A stretch of DNA of 64,000 nt from Endomychus coccineus (lineage: Eukaryota; Arthropoda; Insecta; Coleoptera; Endomychidae), in contig CAUEHT010000001.1 of NCBI GenBank assembly GCA_958510875.1, positions 186,001 through 250,000 on the forward strand, read 5' to 3'. Within the stretch, counting starts at the first letter, position 1, and every line of letters begins with the position of its first letter. The translations under genes were made by a program, and so were the position numbers. Positions 43,489 to 54,934 of this stretch are shown piece after piece. The notes under the pieces are model-generated. The model made no database searches. It was not told the DNA's origin and saw only the letters and a program-made list of their open reading frames with translations.

Positions 43489-44011
43489 ATGTACTCCTGC
43501 GAGTTATGTTAAAAAAGCTATACTAGAAAGTACGATGTGAAAAGGCATAAACTAAGTAAACACCCCGATATGAAATTATCTTTCTTGATGCAGTTCACAC
43601 CGGAGTTTGATCGAATGGTGCTTCGGGCGTTCCAGCAAGCCCCCTACGGAGCTGTCGGCCAGAAATTCCTGCTTCAACATAACCTCTCAGGAAAAAACAT
43701 ACAGAATGTTTTAAAGATGGAGGCAAAATTCCAATATTTTACACCACAAAACATTCACCTTTTCGAGACTATGGAAATTCAAGGTCAGGAATGGACTACA
43801 GAAAATATAGTTGAGCCTATATGGAACAGATAGAAAAGGATGGGAATGTCGTTGTAACATGTGTTTCATCAAAGGATACTCAGATAAGCCGCCATTTATT
43901 GAAAATAAATCTACATCTGTAGAAATCAACAATAGGCTGTATAGTATGGATGAAAATTGTAAATTAACGTTTGTAGAGGAAGAAGATATTCCAGGCTTCA
44001 GAAATATGTAA
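43489..44011 (+). pseudogene. C2H2 zinc-finger protein remnant of Y
   Basis: From ATG 43489 the frame reads YSCELC, then a TAA at 43510-43512, then KSYTRKYDVKRHKLSKH. Together these are the two halves of one C2H2 finger, with a stop between the Cys pair and the His pair. The frame goes on to 43833 (FLMQFTPEFDRMVLRAF, then KMEAKFQYFTPQNIHLFET), where it breaks, and another frame is open to 44011. The second part faintly resembles the N-terminal region of Y's own PolB (EFKYFTTSNSPIF), so the two may share a domain. Polintons often carry extra zinc-finger genes. Broken in this copy. Confidence 0.55.
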
Positions 44012-44029
44012 TTTCAATAAATGTTAATG

Positions 44030-44880
44030 TACCCTAGGATTCTGGAATATGTAATTTAAATAAAGATTAATGCATATAAAGAGTTTTATTCTTCCTATCA
44101 TATGTAACGATCCTTTTTTCTCCACAAGTCGGCTGAGTCGCACGAAATGTTGCAGCCTACGAAATTCCATACGAGTTAGTGATTGCCTGTTAAATCTATT
44201 TACATGTAGTTACAATATATTCATTTTTCACATTTATTTATTAGAATCTAATATTATATCATAGGGATTTATTTTCCCCCATTAGTTTGAATATAAGCAC
44301 ATTTAACATTTAGTTATATGATTAGTGTTTGATTGTTGTTTCATGTACATTTAGATGTAGCTGCAATATTATTATCGATATCTATTCACATGTAGTTACA
44401 ATATATTCATTTCACATTTATTTATTAGAATCTAATATTATATCATGGGGGGATTCATTTTTTCCCTCGATAGATTGAAGCACATTCAACACTTAGTTAT
44501 TGGAATAATATCTATTGTAAGCATGATTAGAGTGATTGATTGGTGGTTCATTTACATTTAGATATAGTTGCAATATTATTATATTTATAATATTAATGTT
44601 CGAGTATAAAGACATTTAACATTTAGCTATGAGAATAATAATAATTATGTAACTGCAATATTATTATCGATATACACTTTTACGTTTATTTATTAGAATC
44701 TAATATTATATCATAGGGATTTATTTTTTCCTGGATAGTTCGAGTATAAGCGCATTTAACATTTAGTTATAAGAATAATGATTATGTAGCTGCAATATTA
44801 TTATCGATATACACTTTTACGTTTATTTATTAGAATCTGATATTATATCATAAAGATTTATTTTTCATTTTGTTATCGAT
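44030..44880. repeat. AT-rich degenerate tandem repeat of Y
   Basis: Four to five degenerate units with TTATTAGAATCTAATATTAT, CATAGGGATTTATTTT and CATTTAACATTTAGTTAT, spaced about 110-250 bp. The inner palindrome AGAATCTAATATTA is conserved. No gene is supported. Confidence 0.75.
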
Positions 44881-47331
44881 TGCTAGTGGTTTGTAGGCCT
44901 CCTGGGGACGCTTTCCACTTTATCAAAAAAAGCAACGTGCCATAAGTTCTACCTCTTGGGTGGTTGGGAAACGGACTTGATCTCCATAAAAACTCCTTGC
45001 TTTCTTATATGTTTCCATTGAAATTGATTAAAACCCGCGAAAATAAAAAATGTGTTTATCATTATAACTTTTACGCGACTGTTTGTATGTATGTATATAT
45101 AAACGATTTAACGTATGAAGTTTGTAAAAGTCGTGCTCGTGAAGGAAAATAGTATAGATTGCTAATGGAGATATTTATATAATTATTATTATTATTGGTA
45201 TTTTATTCCCCATCCAACCATCATAATTCGTCAACGATGATGACGTCACAAGCTGTTGAAGCACGTGCTAAACAAGTTTCTGAATGTTGATAAAGATCGC
45301 TTATGAAGATATTATGGCTCTACTCAATGCTCCTACTTTTATGAAGCATGTGCTTGAATGTCATATAGATTAGCGCTTATGAAGATGTTCATATGATTAT
45401 TATTATTATCCACATCTATTCCTCATCCTACCATCATAGTTCTACTTCTTGGGTGGTTGGGAAACGAGCTCGATCTCCATAAAAACTCCTTGCTTTCTTA
45501 TATGTTTCCATTGAAATTGATTGAATTTTATAAAAAGCTATCCATCCGTCTCTCTGTCTGTTCCTATGTAAAATGTGTGTCGATGAAAATGTTTTATTAT
45601 TATTAGTATATTTTGCATGCCGAAAAAATAATATTAGCATATCTATATGTTCAAGATGATTAAAATTGTATTTTGTAATAGGTATAGCAATCGAGCTGTA
45701 CAGACAGTTCGAATAATCATCGTGACGCGTGGCACCGCTTCGTCTAGATTCTGTATAGGTAGGTACTGGGCTCCAACCCTCCCTCTTGTACGCTCCTATA
45801 TATTATATACCCCGAATTCACCACAAATCTTATTATATAACATTTACAGCGCTTATAGGGTACTACGTTAATAATTATTATCAATATTCACACCAGCAGG
45901 AGCTAGATTTCAGTTCATATTATGCGATTTACAATCAATATGATTCGAATAGATATATACCTACAACGTGTTTGATTTGAAATAAAGTTCGAAGGTGATC
46001 GGTGTGAATGTAACTTCCTTATCACTCGATCTAGCTATATCGCTCTACCGCAAAATATGATAGCGGATATTGTTCAACCTGCTACTAATTTAGCATAAAC
46101 TTATTTGATTTATATCGGATAATTTATGAAACTTACATGAATGAATTATTACGATAAATATAATATTATAGCGAATTATGTTTACTTCGGTACTAATTTT
46201 AGAAAAACATTTTATATATTCGTATTACTTTCGGATAATTTATGAAACTACTTTAACATTGGAGGATCACGCATCATTACAATAATGAATATTCCAAGTT
46301 ATACATTGCTTTTGGAGACGATTTAGCGCAACCTTAACACTCAAGTGAGCTATCTCTCCACCCTCAATGATGCATACTCATAATATTATAACGAATATTG
46401 TACTCGCTAGTACTAATCTAGCATAAAAAATATCCTTAGATGATTTAATAGTTATTTCCGCAAACGCAGATAATTCATAATATCACTATTATGAGAAGCA
46501 GTATTTTTGTAACTACCACATTTTAGATGTTATGATCCCTTATTGAAGACCTGTGGGGAAGCCTATGCACCGCGACCGATATCATTACATACAAACACCC
46601 TCACATTCCATTGAAGACTCGCGCAGGGTAGATATCTCGCTGAAGACCTGCGTGGCAGACATCATTATACCTACACACTCTATCTACACACCCTCACATT
46701 CCATCTACACACCCGCCACGTTGGAGACCACACCTCGTTGAAGACTCTCGCGACAGCTTCGTTCAAATCCGCGTGACTGACGTTATGCATAAACAATCTG
46801 GATAACCTCACATTCCATACCTCATTGAAGTCCCCCAACTCCATTTTGTAAACTGAAAATAATATCCATATATCTATATGTTCAAGATGATTGAAATCAC
46901 ATTTTTGTAATATGAATGAACGTCATGAAAGTAATTCCCTTATAAACATTCCGTTTTTGAGAAATGATCATGCAGAAGATACATTTCCATACTGTATAAC
47001 ATTCCATCTATGAACCTCATTCCGATGAAGGAGCAGCAGCCCTCCCATGATACCTCAATGAAGAACTGCGTGGCAGCCTCTTTCAAAATCAGGTGACTGA
47101 CTACATATACAATCAACACCATTATAACTCTTCCAAAACCCTGTGACTGACGCTATGAAGAAGCAGCCTCACATTCCATACCTCGCTGTAGGCCCCGACA
47201 CTTCATCTCCCTTCGTGTTCAAACACCCACACGACAAACAACTACCTGTACCACATAGACTGCAATATACTTACACTTATCACTCGGATACCCGCGGTTA
47301 TATCTACAACATTAAAATCACTTGTTCTCAA

Positions 47332-47402
47332 GTCCTCCATAGCTGAGCGGTCGAGGTGTTGGCTTTGGAATTTATTTCTCGGGTTCGATTCCCGTGTGTG
47401 TA
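47332..47402 (+). other. tRNA-like module, right TIR of Y
   Basis: A box TAGCTGAGCGGTC, anticodon-arm-like GTTGGCTTTGGAATT and a paired T arm CGGGTTCGATTCCCG with the B box GGTTCGATTCC. Distances between the A and B boxes are tRNA-like. The acceptor arms do not pair. The mirror partner is 15284-15355. Confidence 0.55.
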
Positions 47403-47458
47403 GAAAAATATTTCATTTTCAGTAGAAGTGCTTATATACTATATTAATTTGTTTCAAA

Positions 47459-47522
47459 TCCTCCGCGGTTAAGCCGCCTAACTTAAGAGTTTATTTCCCG
47501 GGTTCGAATCCTTATGTGTGTA
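47459..47522 (+). other. tRNA-like module (shortened), right TIR of Y
   Basis: A tandem relative of 47332-47402: the B box GGTTCGAATCC and the flanking GTGTGTAGAAAAAT are kept, and the D-arm part is shortened. The mirror partner is 15164-15229. Confidence 0.5.
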
Positions 47523-47768
47523 GAAAAATCATTTCAGTAGAATGTGAGTACACAGATGAGTAGTTCACAGACTTCAGATTATCCAGACCATAGTTAGGGA
47601 AGAACCATACACAGATTACTAGTTCACAGACTTCAGATTGTCCTGGCCATAGTTAGGGAAGAACCATAGACAGATAACTAATTCACAGACTTCAGATTGT
47701 CCCGGCCATAGTTTGGGAAGAACCATAGACAGATGACTAGTTCAGACTTCCAGAACCATAGACTACCT

Positions 47769-49800
47769 GAATTGCATTCATTCCGATAAAATATGTTGCA
47801 AAAACAGGGGTCTGGCCAGTTAATGCATCAAACTTTGTGCAACCTTATGTATAAAAAAGGCGAACAACCAAAAAAACTCCGATAACATTCATTTACTCCG
47901 CCGAAAGGAACTACCAAGATATCATGAGCTCGAATTTTAGATCTAAAAAGTAGCGTCACTTTTAAGCATTGTTCGGGACGTAAGTAAAAAACCTTCGGCA
48001 CAAAATAAGGAATTGGTGGAGCAGACCTGTCCAGAACCTCGGAAAACGTATAAAAGCCGTGACAGATAACATATCGCTCTCTTTTGTGATTTTTATTAGC
48101 AATCGATACAGTTACTCTTTTGTGCACTTTTTGGTTATTGTGATTTTTCAAGCCGTACAATATCTCTTTTGTGATGTCGATTATAACCATTGAAGTGTGA
48201 TCATAGTAGAATCAAAGTGAATTGATTATCCGAGTTTAAGTCAGAAGTAAACTGTGAATTAACAATAAGTGTTCCGTTTAAGTGAAATTGATACATAAGG
48301 TAAATGAGCAAATAGTTAATATTTTTGGGCATTACGATATATTGATTTCCGTAGTTTATGATTATTGTTGTGATTGGTAAACGTTTGTACGATATCTGAG
48401 TTCCGTAGTATTCAGTAATTTGAATTGTAAAATTTGAGTTTATCCCGTCATAGGTCGGACCGCACACGATTTGAATGCGCACGTGAATTGAAATATTCAA
48501 GTAATTGTGTGGAGTGTACAGAGTGTGTATGTATTTGTGCACGCTGTGTCACAGCGGAAGTATAAGTATATCCTAGACGACCAAACCACCAACGGCTTGT
48601 GCACGCTGTGTCACACCGGAAGTATAAGCTGGGGTGGTTGTGTGATTGAGAATCGTAATTTCCCCTTATTCGAATGAGAAGTCCCGGCCGTGGATGTAGG
48701 GGATATTGCAGATAGGGTAGTTAGCGTTTGTGCACACTGTGTCACACCGGAAGTATAAGCCCTAATTGTCTAGAGTCTGAATCTGTAAAGTGTATGAAAT
48801 CTAATACTGTCATACAATTACCGGGTACTCCGTGGATAGTTGATACCAGGGTGGGTATTATGATAGAATAAACTCAAGTAGAGTAATTAACCGAAAAAAA
48901 AAATCATAAAATCCGATATCGTACAGTCGGAAAACTAGTGCAAGACAATATTTTCCGAACCGACCGAATGTTATAACCGAATATATCGGAGTGTGATTTG
49001 AACATTTCATTTATTATTGTTGCTATCTAAAATTTACCGAATACCGCTCATTACGCTAGGACCTGTTTGATTTGGATTTTCCGCAAATCGATAAATGTGA
49101 ATCATTTGTCAACCGATTCCGTACCGTTCAATTGAAATCAATTACATATCGTAGAATAGATATGTTGTAGCAGTTTTCATATACCGTTTGAGCTTCATTA
49201 CATTTTCCGTCTGGGTGAAATTTTGTGAAATAATACCGTTCAATTGCATTTATATTGATCATTCCGAAAGTGTACGTATAATAATCATTATATATTTTAA
49301 TATTTAGAATTCCCTGTTTTATTAAATTATTTCTGCTCCATCTTCAAACGAGCTAAGTTTTAACCAGGTATCAATTGTAACTAAAGCCTACAATTTTGAT
49401 ACTGTTTTCTGCCCAGTGGACTCTGGTTATACTTCACTGTAGCTACCCTAGGGACAAGGCTATCTATAGATAGCATAGTGACAAGCCTTGTAGTGAAGAC
49501 CCTAGCAGAAGTCTTCAAAAAGGAGTTAACCTTTAGAAACACCCGTGTTTACCAAGGTTGTTTGATGAAATTTCTTTTTCGATCCGCCCCCCCCCCCCCC
49601 GCTTCAGGGGAAATAACAAGTTTTTAACAGTAAATCTGACTGAAAAATTGATTGTTCCATGAGGTGTAGAATTTATTGTTAACCACACCTCAGTGTTTTG
49701 CCCAAATTTCGGTTTTTGCCCATATTTTGCCCTTTGATTTTCTCAGTTAATCGTAACCCGGATTGGGCAAGTCATAGCTCCTTTCCAAGTAAATCGATAC
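47769..49800. other. Region between Y and the gag remnant
   Basis: No gene supported. Minus-strand ORFs at 47828-48190 (120 codons) and 48201-48542 (113 codons) show no motif. A unit TTGTGCACGCTGTGTCACAC, followed by CGGAAGTATAAG, occurs three times (48535, 48597, 48728). This and the position suggest the leader or LTR of the downstream gag element, but no clear PBS was identified. A run of about 14 C lies near 49585. Confidence 0.4.
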
Positions 49801-49810
49801 CGAAAAGCCG

Positions 49811-51364
49811 TTGGTAACATTTTTGGGCGGATTGGACCTATTTTTCATGGATGCCAATTACCACATTGATTTGGAGGTACAGATCAGCCGCAGGCATCAA
49901 CGCATGAATGAAACGGCCGCTGCATATGTTGTGGATATGCAAACATTGATCAGAAGACATGGTGCAATGATCGCAGAACGGGAATTGTTCTAGTTGCACC
50001 GAAATTTATTGCCGGAGTATAGGCAATTTATCCGGCAAGGGACTTTTAACGACGTGCCGTCGTTAATGCTACAGGCAAAAGAATTTGAGAATCTGCAGGC
50101 TGAGCAGAAACTCATGTAGAAGATGATATATCCAGTGTCAGTGAAGGCACAAATTCCAAGTCCAACAGTAAGGATTATGGAGCCGCCGGTGCCGGGTAGG
50201 CAGCCTGCATCTGAACCGTCATCGCCAGTCAAGTCCGGAATACCGAATGTCCCTGAGCAGACTTGTTGGGATTGTCTCCGCGGCCACTTCAGGACGCAGT
50301 GCCCTACCATGCTAAAACCGAATACTGCAAAACAGCCCATCTCATGTTGGAGATGTGGGAAAACTGGGCATAGGAAAAATAATTGTCGGAATCCGCCGAA
50401 ATTATTTTGCTCGACATGCCGCCGCCCGGGGGTAATGTCGCGTGATTGTCCGTGTCCGGGACAGGGAAATAATATGTCATATGAACCGTCCGATTCTATT
50501 GAAATAGTGCTAGACGAAGCACTTCAAAATATGGTGGATCCGTCGTTTGAGTGTCTCCAGAGTATGTCTGTCCTTTCCATAGATTCCGCACCAAGTCCCG
50601 ATCCTTTGGAAATTCAATCCTCACCGACCACACCGGATCATCTGGATGGTCAACCGAAAACAACCATGTTGGATGTCTCATCATCTACGCCGGAACTGGA
50701 AGAGGCAGAGTCCGAGAAAGTTCAAGCTAAGAAAACTCAGACGCACCTGGAACCGATTTACCTACCCGTCCAGTTGTGGGAACTATGTTGGCGATGTGGA
50801 TATCCAGGACATCGGAGAGAAAGCTGCAGCCGGCCAGCGCGTCTATTTTGCTCACGTTGCGGGAAGGTAGGCGTAATGTCGAAACAATGTGGTTGTCCGA
50901 ACACTCCATCCTCGAAGAAGATCCATAACGAAAACCAGAACAGGCCTGGACCGCAGTTACCAGCTCCCTCCGATGTGGCAACAGGAAAATGCATAACCGG
51001 CTATAAACCAGCCATTGTAGTATCACCGAAATCACAGTGCAAACGCTGCCGAACGTGCCCATGTCAACAAAATGGTAAGAAGTTTCCGTTCCAAAGAAGA
51101 AGACATCCTCAAGTTTCCGAAAAAGAGGTTCAGATTTCCATTCCGAAGAAGAAGAAGTTCCCATTCGGAAGAAGAAGAAGTCTTCAAGTTTCCGAAGAAG
51201 CAGTTTCCGATCCGATGAAGATGTCAAGTTTTCCGTTCCGGAGAGGTTTCAAGAAATTCCGTTCTAAAGAAAAAGAAGTTGTCCGATTTCCGATCCGAAG
51301 AGAAGTATCAAGTGTTCCGTTCCGAAGAGGAAGTGATGTTTTCCGTTCCGAAGAAGATGTTTAA
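49811..51364 (+). pseudogene. Ty3/gypsy-type Gag with five zinc-knuckle clusters
   Basis: The capsid C-terminal part (HIDLEVQISRRHQRMNETAA, then YVVDMQTLIRRHG) is followed by LPEYRQFIRQGTFNDV. Two in-frame TAG codons at 49991-49993 and 50117-50119 break it. From 50123 the frame is open for 413 codons. Cys clusters: CWDCLRGHFRTQC, CWRCGKTGHRKNNC, CSTCRRPGVMSRDC, CWRCGYPGHRRESC and CSRCGKVGVMSKQC. They form a duplicated three- and two-cluster pattern. The C-terminus is a basic repeat-derived tail. No protease, RT or integrase follows; a Harbinger element starts 420 bp downstream. Probably a dead gag-only relic. Confidence 0.75.
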
Positions 51365-51560
51365 GTTTTCCGTTCCCAAGTTGTGTTGTCCGTGCAGAAG
51401 AAGTTTCAAGTTTTTCGACCCGAAGAAGAAGTCAGTCTTCCATTCTGAAGAAGAAGTTTTCCGATCCAAAGAGGTTTCAAGTTTTCTATTCCGAAGAAGA
51501 AGTTTGCCATTCTGAAGAAGTTTCAAGTTTGTCCGTCCCGAAGAAGCAGTCAAGTGTTCC
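51060..51560. repeat. Degenerate GAAGAAG/TTCCG repeat tract
   Basis: Many short units such as TTCCGAAGAAGAAG and CAAGTTTTCCGTTCCG repeat irregularly with a period near 24-33 bp. The tract runs through the 3' end of gag and beyond its stop, so the basic C-terminal tail of the Gag frame is a by-product of repeat expansion. Confidence 0.8.
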
Positions 51561-51972
51561 GTACGACTCAGAGTACCTATATTATATGATTTTATGATGA
51601 TCAATGATCAATCAAAGTACCTATATTATATGATTATCCTTATGTAAATAGAAATAAGGACCATTTTGATGAAGTTTCGAAATACGAATAATGAATCTAC
51701 GCCCTACGACAGTCATAGGTACGACAGTGGAATTGCTAGTCACGTCACCCTATTGGAGTCAATAATCATCTCCAGGTTTTCTTACCCCGGCTCCACACTT
51801 GCGTATACAAATAATCGGAAACTCTGCGAATATTTGGAAATGAATAATTATGTACGAATGTTCGCTTTTTTGCACCATCCACACATATTACTTTTAAACC
51901 GAATAATTGTATTTGGATAAAAATACGGAAAATATTCGCCTTATCACACGCCTTTGCTTTACTATACATTTC

Positions 51973-54083
51973 ATGATGGATGAATATACAATAGCTGCAC
52001 CTGCCTACTTTTTTCTGTGTCATTATAATAATCTAAATAAAAAGAAAAAGAAGCCTCAAAAAAGAAGATGGTGGATAGTATCTTTTCATGAAAGTAGAAA
52101 AGGTAAGTATTTGATGAATGTTTGACTATTTATTAATGTAAAAAGAACCATTATCTTCAGGTATGATGGAAGTAATTTGCTTGCGGATGTATTAAAGGAA
52201 CCTTCTGGTCAATTTGAAAACTTTTGTCAGATGTCCTCATCAGATTTCAATGTTTTGCTTGACAGAATTGGCCCAAATATCTCAAGAAAGGATACAAAGT
52301 GGCGAAAAGCAATTCCAACAACAATTTGCCTAGCTGTGACGCTTCGATTTTTGGCAACAGGAGATAGTTATCAAAGTCTACACTATCTTTTCAAAATCTC
52401 TCCTCAAGTAATTTCTGAAATTGTGCCGGAGGTGTGTAATGCATTAATTGAAGCATTAAAAGACAATATAAGGGTAAGAATTTTTAATAGTCATTAAAAA
52501 AAACAGCAGATCTCTAATATAAATATATAAAAAAAAATAATTTGGTCCTAAATATTATTCAGTGTTGAAGTTTTGAAAATAATTAATTATACTTGGAAAA
52601 TTCTGAGAACCTTCCTCGTTATCAGCATCTATAGTCAACATAGTTGGTTGCATATCAACCAGCTACGAAGATGAAGATGAAGATAGCTCAATATAATTAG
52701 AGTAGTTCGGAGACGGTGTTGGAACTGGTGTAGTCATCACTGATTTCTTTTTCTTTCTCTTAAGTAACATGGAGTCAATTTCAAGCATAATTTCTTCTCT
52801 CTCATCTTCATTGTACCGACGAGGTTTTTTTGCTACTAGGTCTCCATATAGGTCGCATTCATCTTTTTGAGGATCTTGCCGTTTGTTTGCAGCACTTGTA
52901 AGAATTTGGAAAGTCTTCTTAATGCTAGATGTCGTCTTTGGGGTCTTTTGAGATCCTACTTGTTTACGTGCATTAGGTGTGGTCTTATCTATAAGACCAA
53001 AAACATTACGTTAGGTATATTAAAATAATAAATTAATATATTACCTTGAACTATTTCTTCAAGTGCCTCTTCTTCCTTATTGTTGTCAACATAATCCTCT
53101 TTATTAATCTCCTCTGATTCATCTGTAGCAACTATTTGCATATCTATGTCATTCTCTGTTGGAAGCTTGGTTGAAAGGATCTAAAATTATCGCAATATTA
53201 TAAAGAGATTGTAGTAAATTTATTCCTGGTTTTATTTTAGGTTCCCAAGGAAAATCAGGAATGGCTAGCAATAGCAGAAAATTTTGAAAATAGATGGCAG
53301 TTTCCCCATTGTTTAGGAGTTATGGATGGAAAACATGTTGTACTTCAGTGCCCATTTAATAGTAATTCAGAATATTATAACTACAAAGGTAGCTTTAGCA
53401 TTGTTCTAATGGCACTAGTCGACAGCAACTACTGTTTCACATTTGCAGACGTAGGCTGTCAGGGAAGAATTAGCGATGGTGGGGTTTTTCGAAACAGCAC
53501 TTTATACGAGAAGATTTATGGACCAAATGCGACCGTTCCGCAGCCGGTAGCAATTCCAGGTTATAAAAATGTAGATTTACCTTACGTTTTTCTTGCTGAC
53601 GATGCTTTTGAACTAACCACGAAAATTTTAAAACCTTATCCTGGCATTCATCAAAAAGGAACTTCTCAACGGATATTTAATTTTCGCCTCCCTCGTGCTC
53701 GCATAATAGTTGAAAATGTGTTTGGCATAATGGCTTCTATATTTAGAGTTCTTAGAAAACCGATGTTATTGCAACCACCTAGGGCAACTTTAATAACTCT
53801 GTCATGTGTCTATCTTCATAATTTTCTACGAAAAAGTAAATCTTCAGGACCTAAATACACACCACAAGGTTCTTTTGATTCATTTTCCGAAGATATGGAA
53901 TACCGACCAGGCTCATGGAGGAACGACTCAGAAAATATCACCTCACTGCTACCGCTACAGAGAATTCCGCGTAAATCACCACGAAGTGCTCAAAGCGTGA
54001 GAGATGAATATGCCAATTATTTTATGACTGCCGGTAGGGTAGACTGGCAAGAAAAATACAATTCGTTCAGATTAGAGGAGTAG
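51973..54083 (+). CDS. Harbinger transposase of H2, three exons
   Basis: Exons: 51973-52102 (KRRWWIVSFHESRKG, the typical start), about 52161-52473 (LLADVLKEPSGQFENFC, then LRFLATGDSYQSLHYLF), and 53241-54083. Exon 3 begins VPKENQEWLAIAENF and holds the catalytic motifs GVMDGKHVVLQC, DVGCQGRISDGGVF, LADDAF and ARIIVENVFGIM, then the C-terminal LHNFLRK. The exon 2 to 3 junction is clean (phase 0). The exon 1 to 2 junction is out by one base with the obvious sites, so either another splice site is used or there is a one-base lesion. Otherwise the frame is open and all three acidic positions are present. Confidence 0.78.
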
Positions 54084-54582
54084 GTACTTTGTAGCTGCTA
54101 GCTGCTAATACTCTCTGTTTTAAAGTTAAATTAATAAATTAAGAGACCAATTATATTAATAATTTTTTGTTTTTGAAACATCAAAATTAGAGATATAGTC
54201 AATAAATTTGTGTAACTGTATTTATATTTAATTTACTTACCTCTGTATCAGTAGTCGGTGTGCTATGGTGAACTGGTGCGAGGAATTTCTCCTTCGATTG
54301 AAAGGCAAACCAGGTGGGTTTGAAAAGCTCATCTCTACTCATCCCAGATTTAATAGCTTTCTTTTTCTTGTTGAGTAACATCCTAAATGATGCCATTAAA
54401 GAGTCCGTCTTCTTTTTTAATTCATTTAAAGTGCAAGTGAAATTTAGATTTTCATGTAATCTTTGCCAGGCATCGGCTACTTTATTCCTGTTCCTGTGGT
54501 CGGGATGCTGGGGGTCCCAAAGACATGCTTCCGCTTGATAGCCTTCCAAAAATATCATAACCCTTTCATTTGTCCACTCCAT
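52663..54582 (-). CDS. MADF/BESS-type partner gene of H2, three exons
   Basis: Exons 54582-54241, 53180-53045 and 52988-52663, joined by GT/AG sites in a single frame of 267 codons. The MADF domain is in exon 1 (MEWTNERVMIFLEGYQAE, LWDPQHPDHRNRNKVADAWQ, LKKKTDSLMASFRMLL). The last exon ends with a basic/Ser-Thr region and EEIMLEIDSMLLKRKKK, similar in place to a BESS motif. Such proteins bind element DNA with the transposase. The gene is antisense to the transposase, and exons 2 and 3 sit wholly within transposase intron 2 (52474-53240). It is apparently intact. Confidence 0.78.
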
Positions 54583-54934
54583 ATTAGTTATTATACATAA
54601 GATGCACTTTTTGTGTTAATACTCAAATTAGTAGTAGGTAAATCTACATATTTATCGCAATTGATTCTCAAAAACAATGCTGAAACTAATCTAACCTTAA
54701 AAATTTGTTGATATTTGACGACACAAGTGTGAACGGTAGTGCGAACATAAACAGAACGAATATTTGGGTACTTTGATGTGGACAAATTTACCGACTCAAG
54801 ACGGAAAACATTCGTGTTCGGGCGAACATGCTGAATGTTCGCCAACGAACACGAACATTGAATCCACACATGCAGTATTTGTCCCGAATATCGATTATTC
54901 GTTGGCGAACAACGCAAGTGTGGAGCCGGGGTTA

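Larger units (their letters stand above)
14433..47768. mobile_element. Polinton/Maverick element Y, heavily nested
   Basis: The left end is AGTAGATGTGCTAGG at 14433, at the break in env. The right end is traced to 47768, where the mirror image of the left TIR (reading inward from AGGTAGTCTATGG) stops. The right end appears to lack the outermost 140 or so bases, and no TSD is visible. Without the inserts X and the hAT, Y is about 12 kb. It encodes protein-primed PolB (split and decayed) and a C2H2 remnant. No integrase, ATPase, protease or capsid gene of Y was found. The TIRs exceed 2 kb and carry tRNA-like modules, CACGTG arrays and a CRE-type motif. Confidence 0.8.
44885..47768. repeat. Right TIR of Y
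   Basis: The mirror image of the left TIR pieces 14577-16063 and 30498-31400, read inward from 47768. It includes the single, uninterrupted GATGTC site (about 46667-46672 in reverse), a decayed CACGTG array near 45255-45350, a CRE-type motif at 45241-45248 and, near 45440-45530, a partial second copy of the AAAACTCCTTGCTTTCTTAT block. The outermost part present in the left TIR (14433-14576) is absent here. Confidence 0.85.
51785..54931 (+). mobile_element. PIF/Harbinger element H2
   Basis: A 3147-bp element with TSD TTA (51782-51784 and 54932-54934) and TIRs starting CCCCGGCTCCACACTTGCG (19 bp perfect). It carries a plus-strand transposase in three exons and a minus-strand MADF-type partner in three exons. 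The last two partner exons lie inside intron 2 of the transposase. Confidence 0.92.

Noticed and set aside
47828..48542. Two minus-strand ORFs of 113-120 codons
   Set aside because: No recognisable domain and opposite to the gag element nearby; kept only as spacer description.
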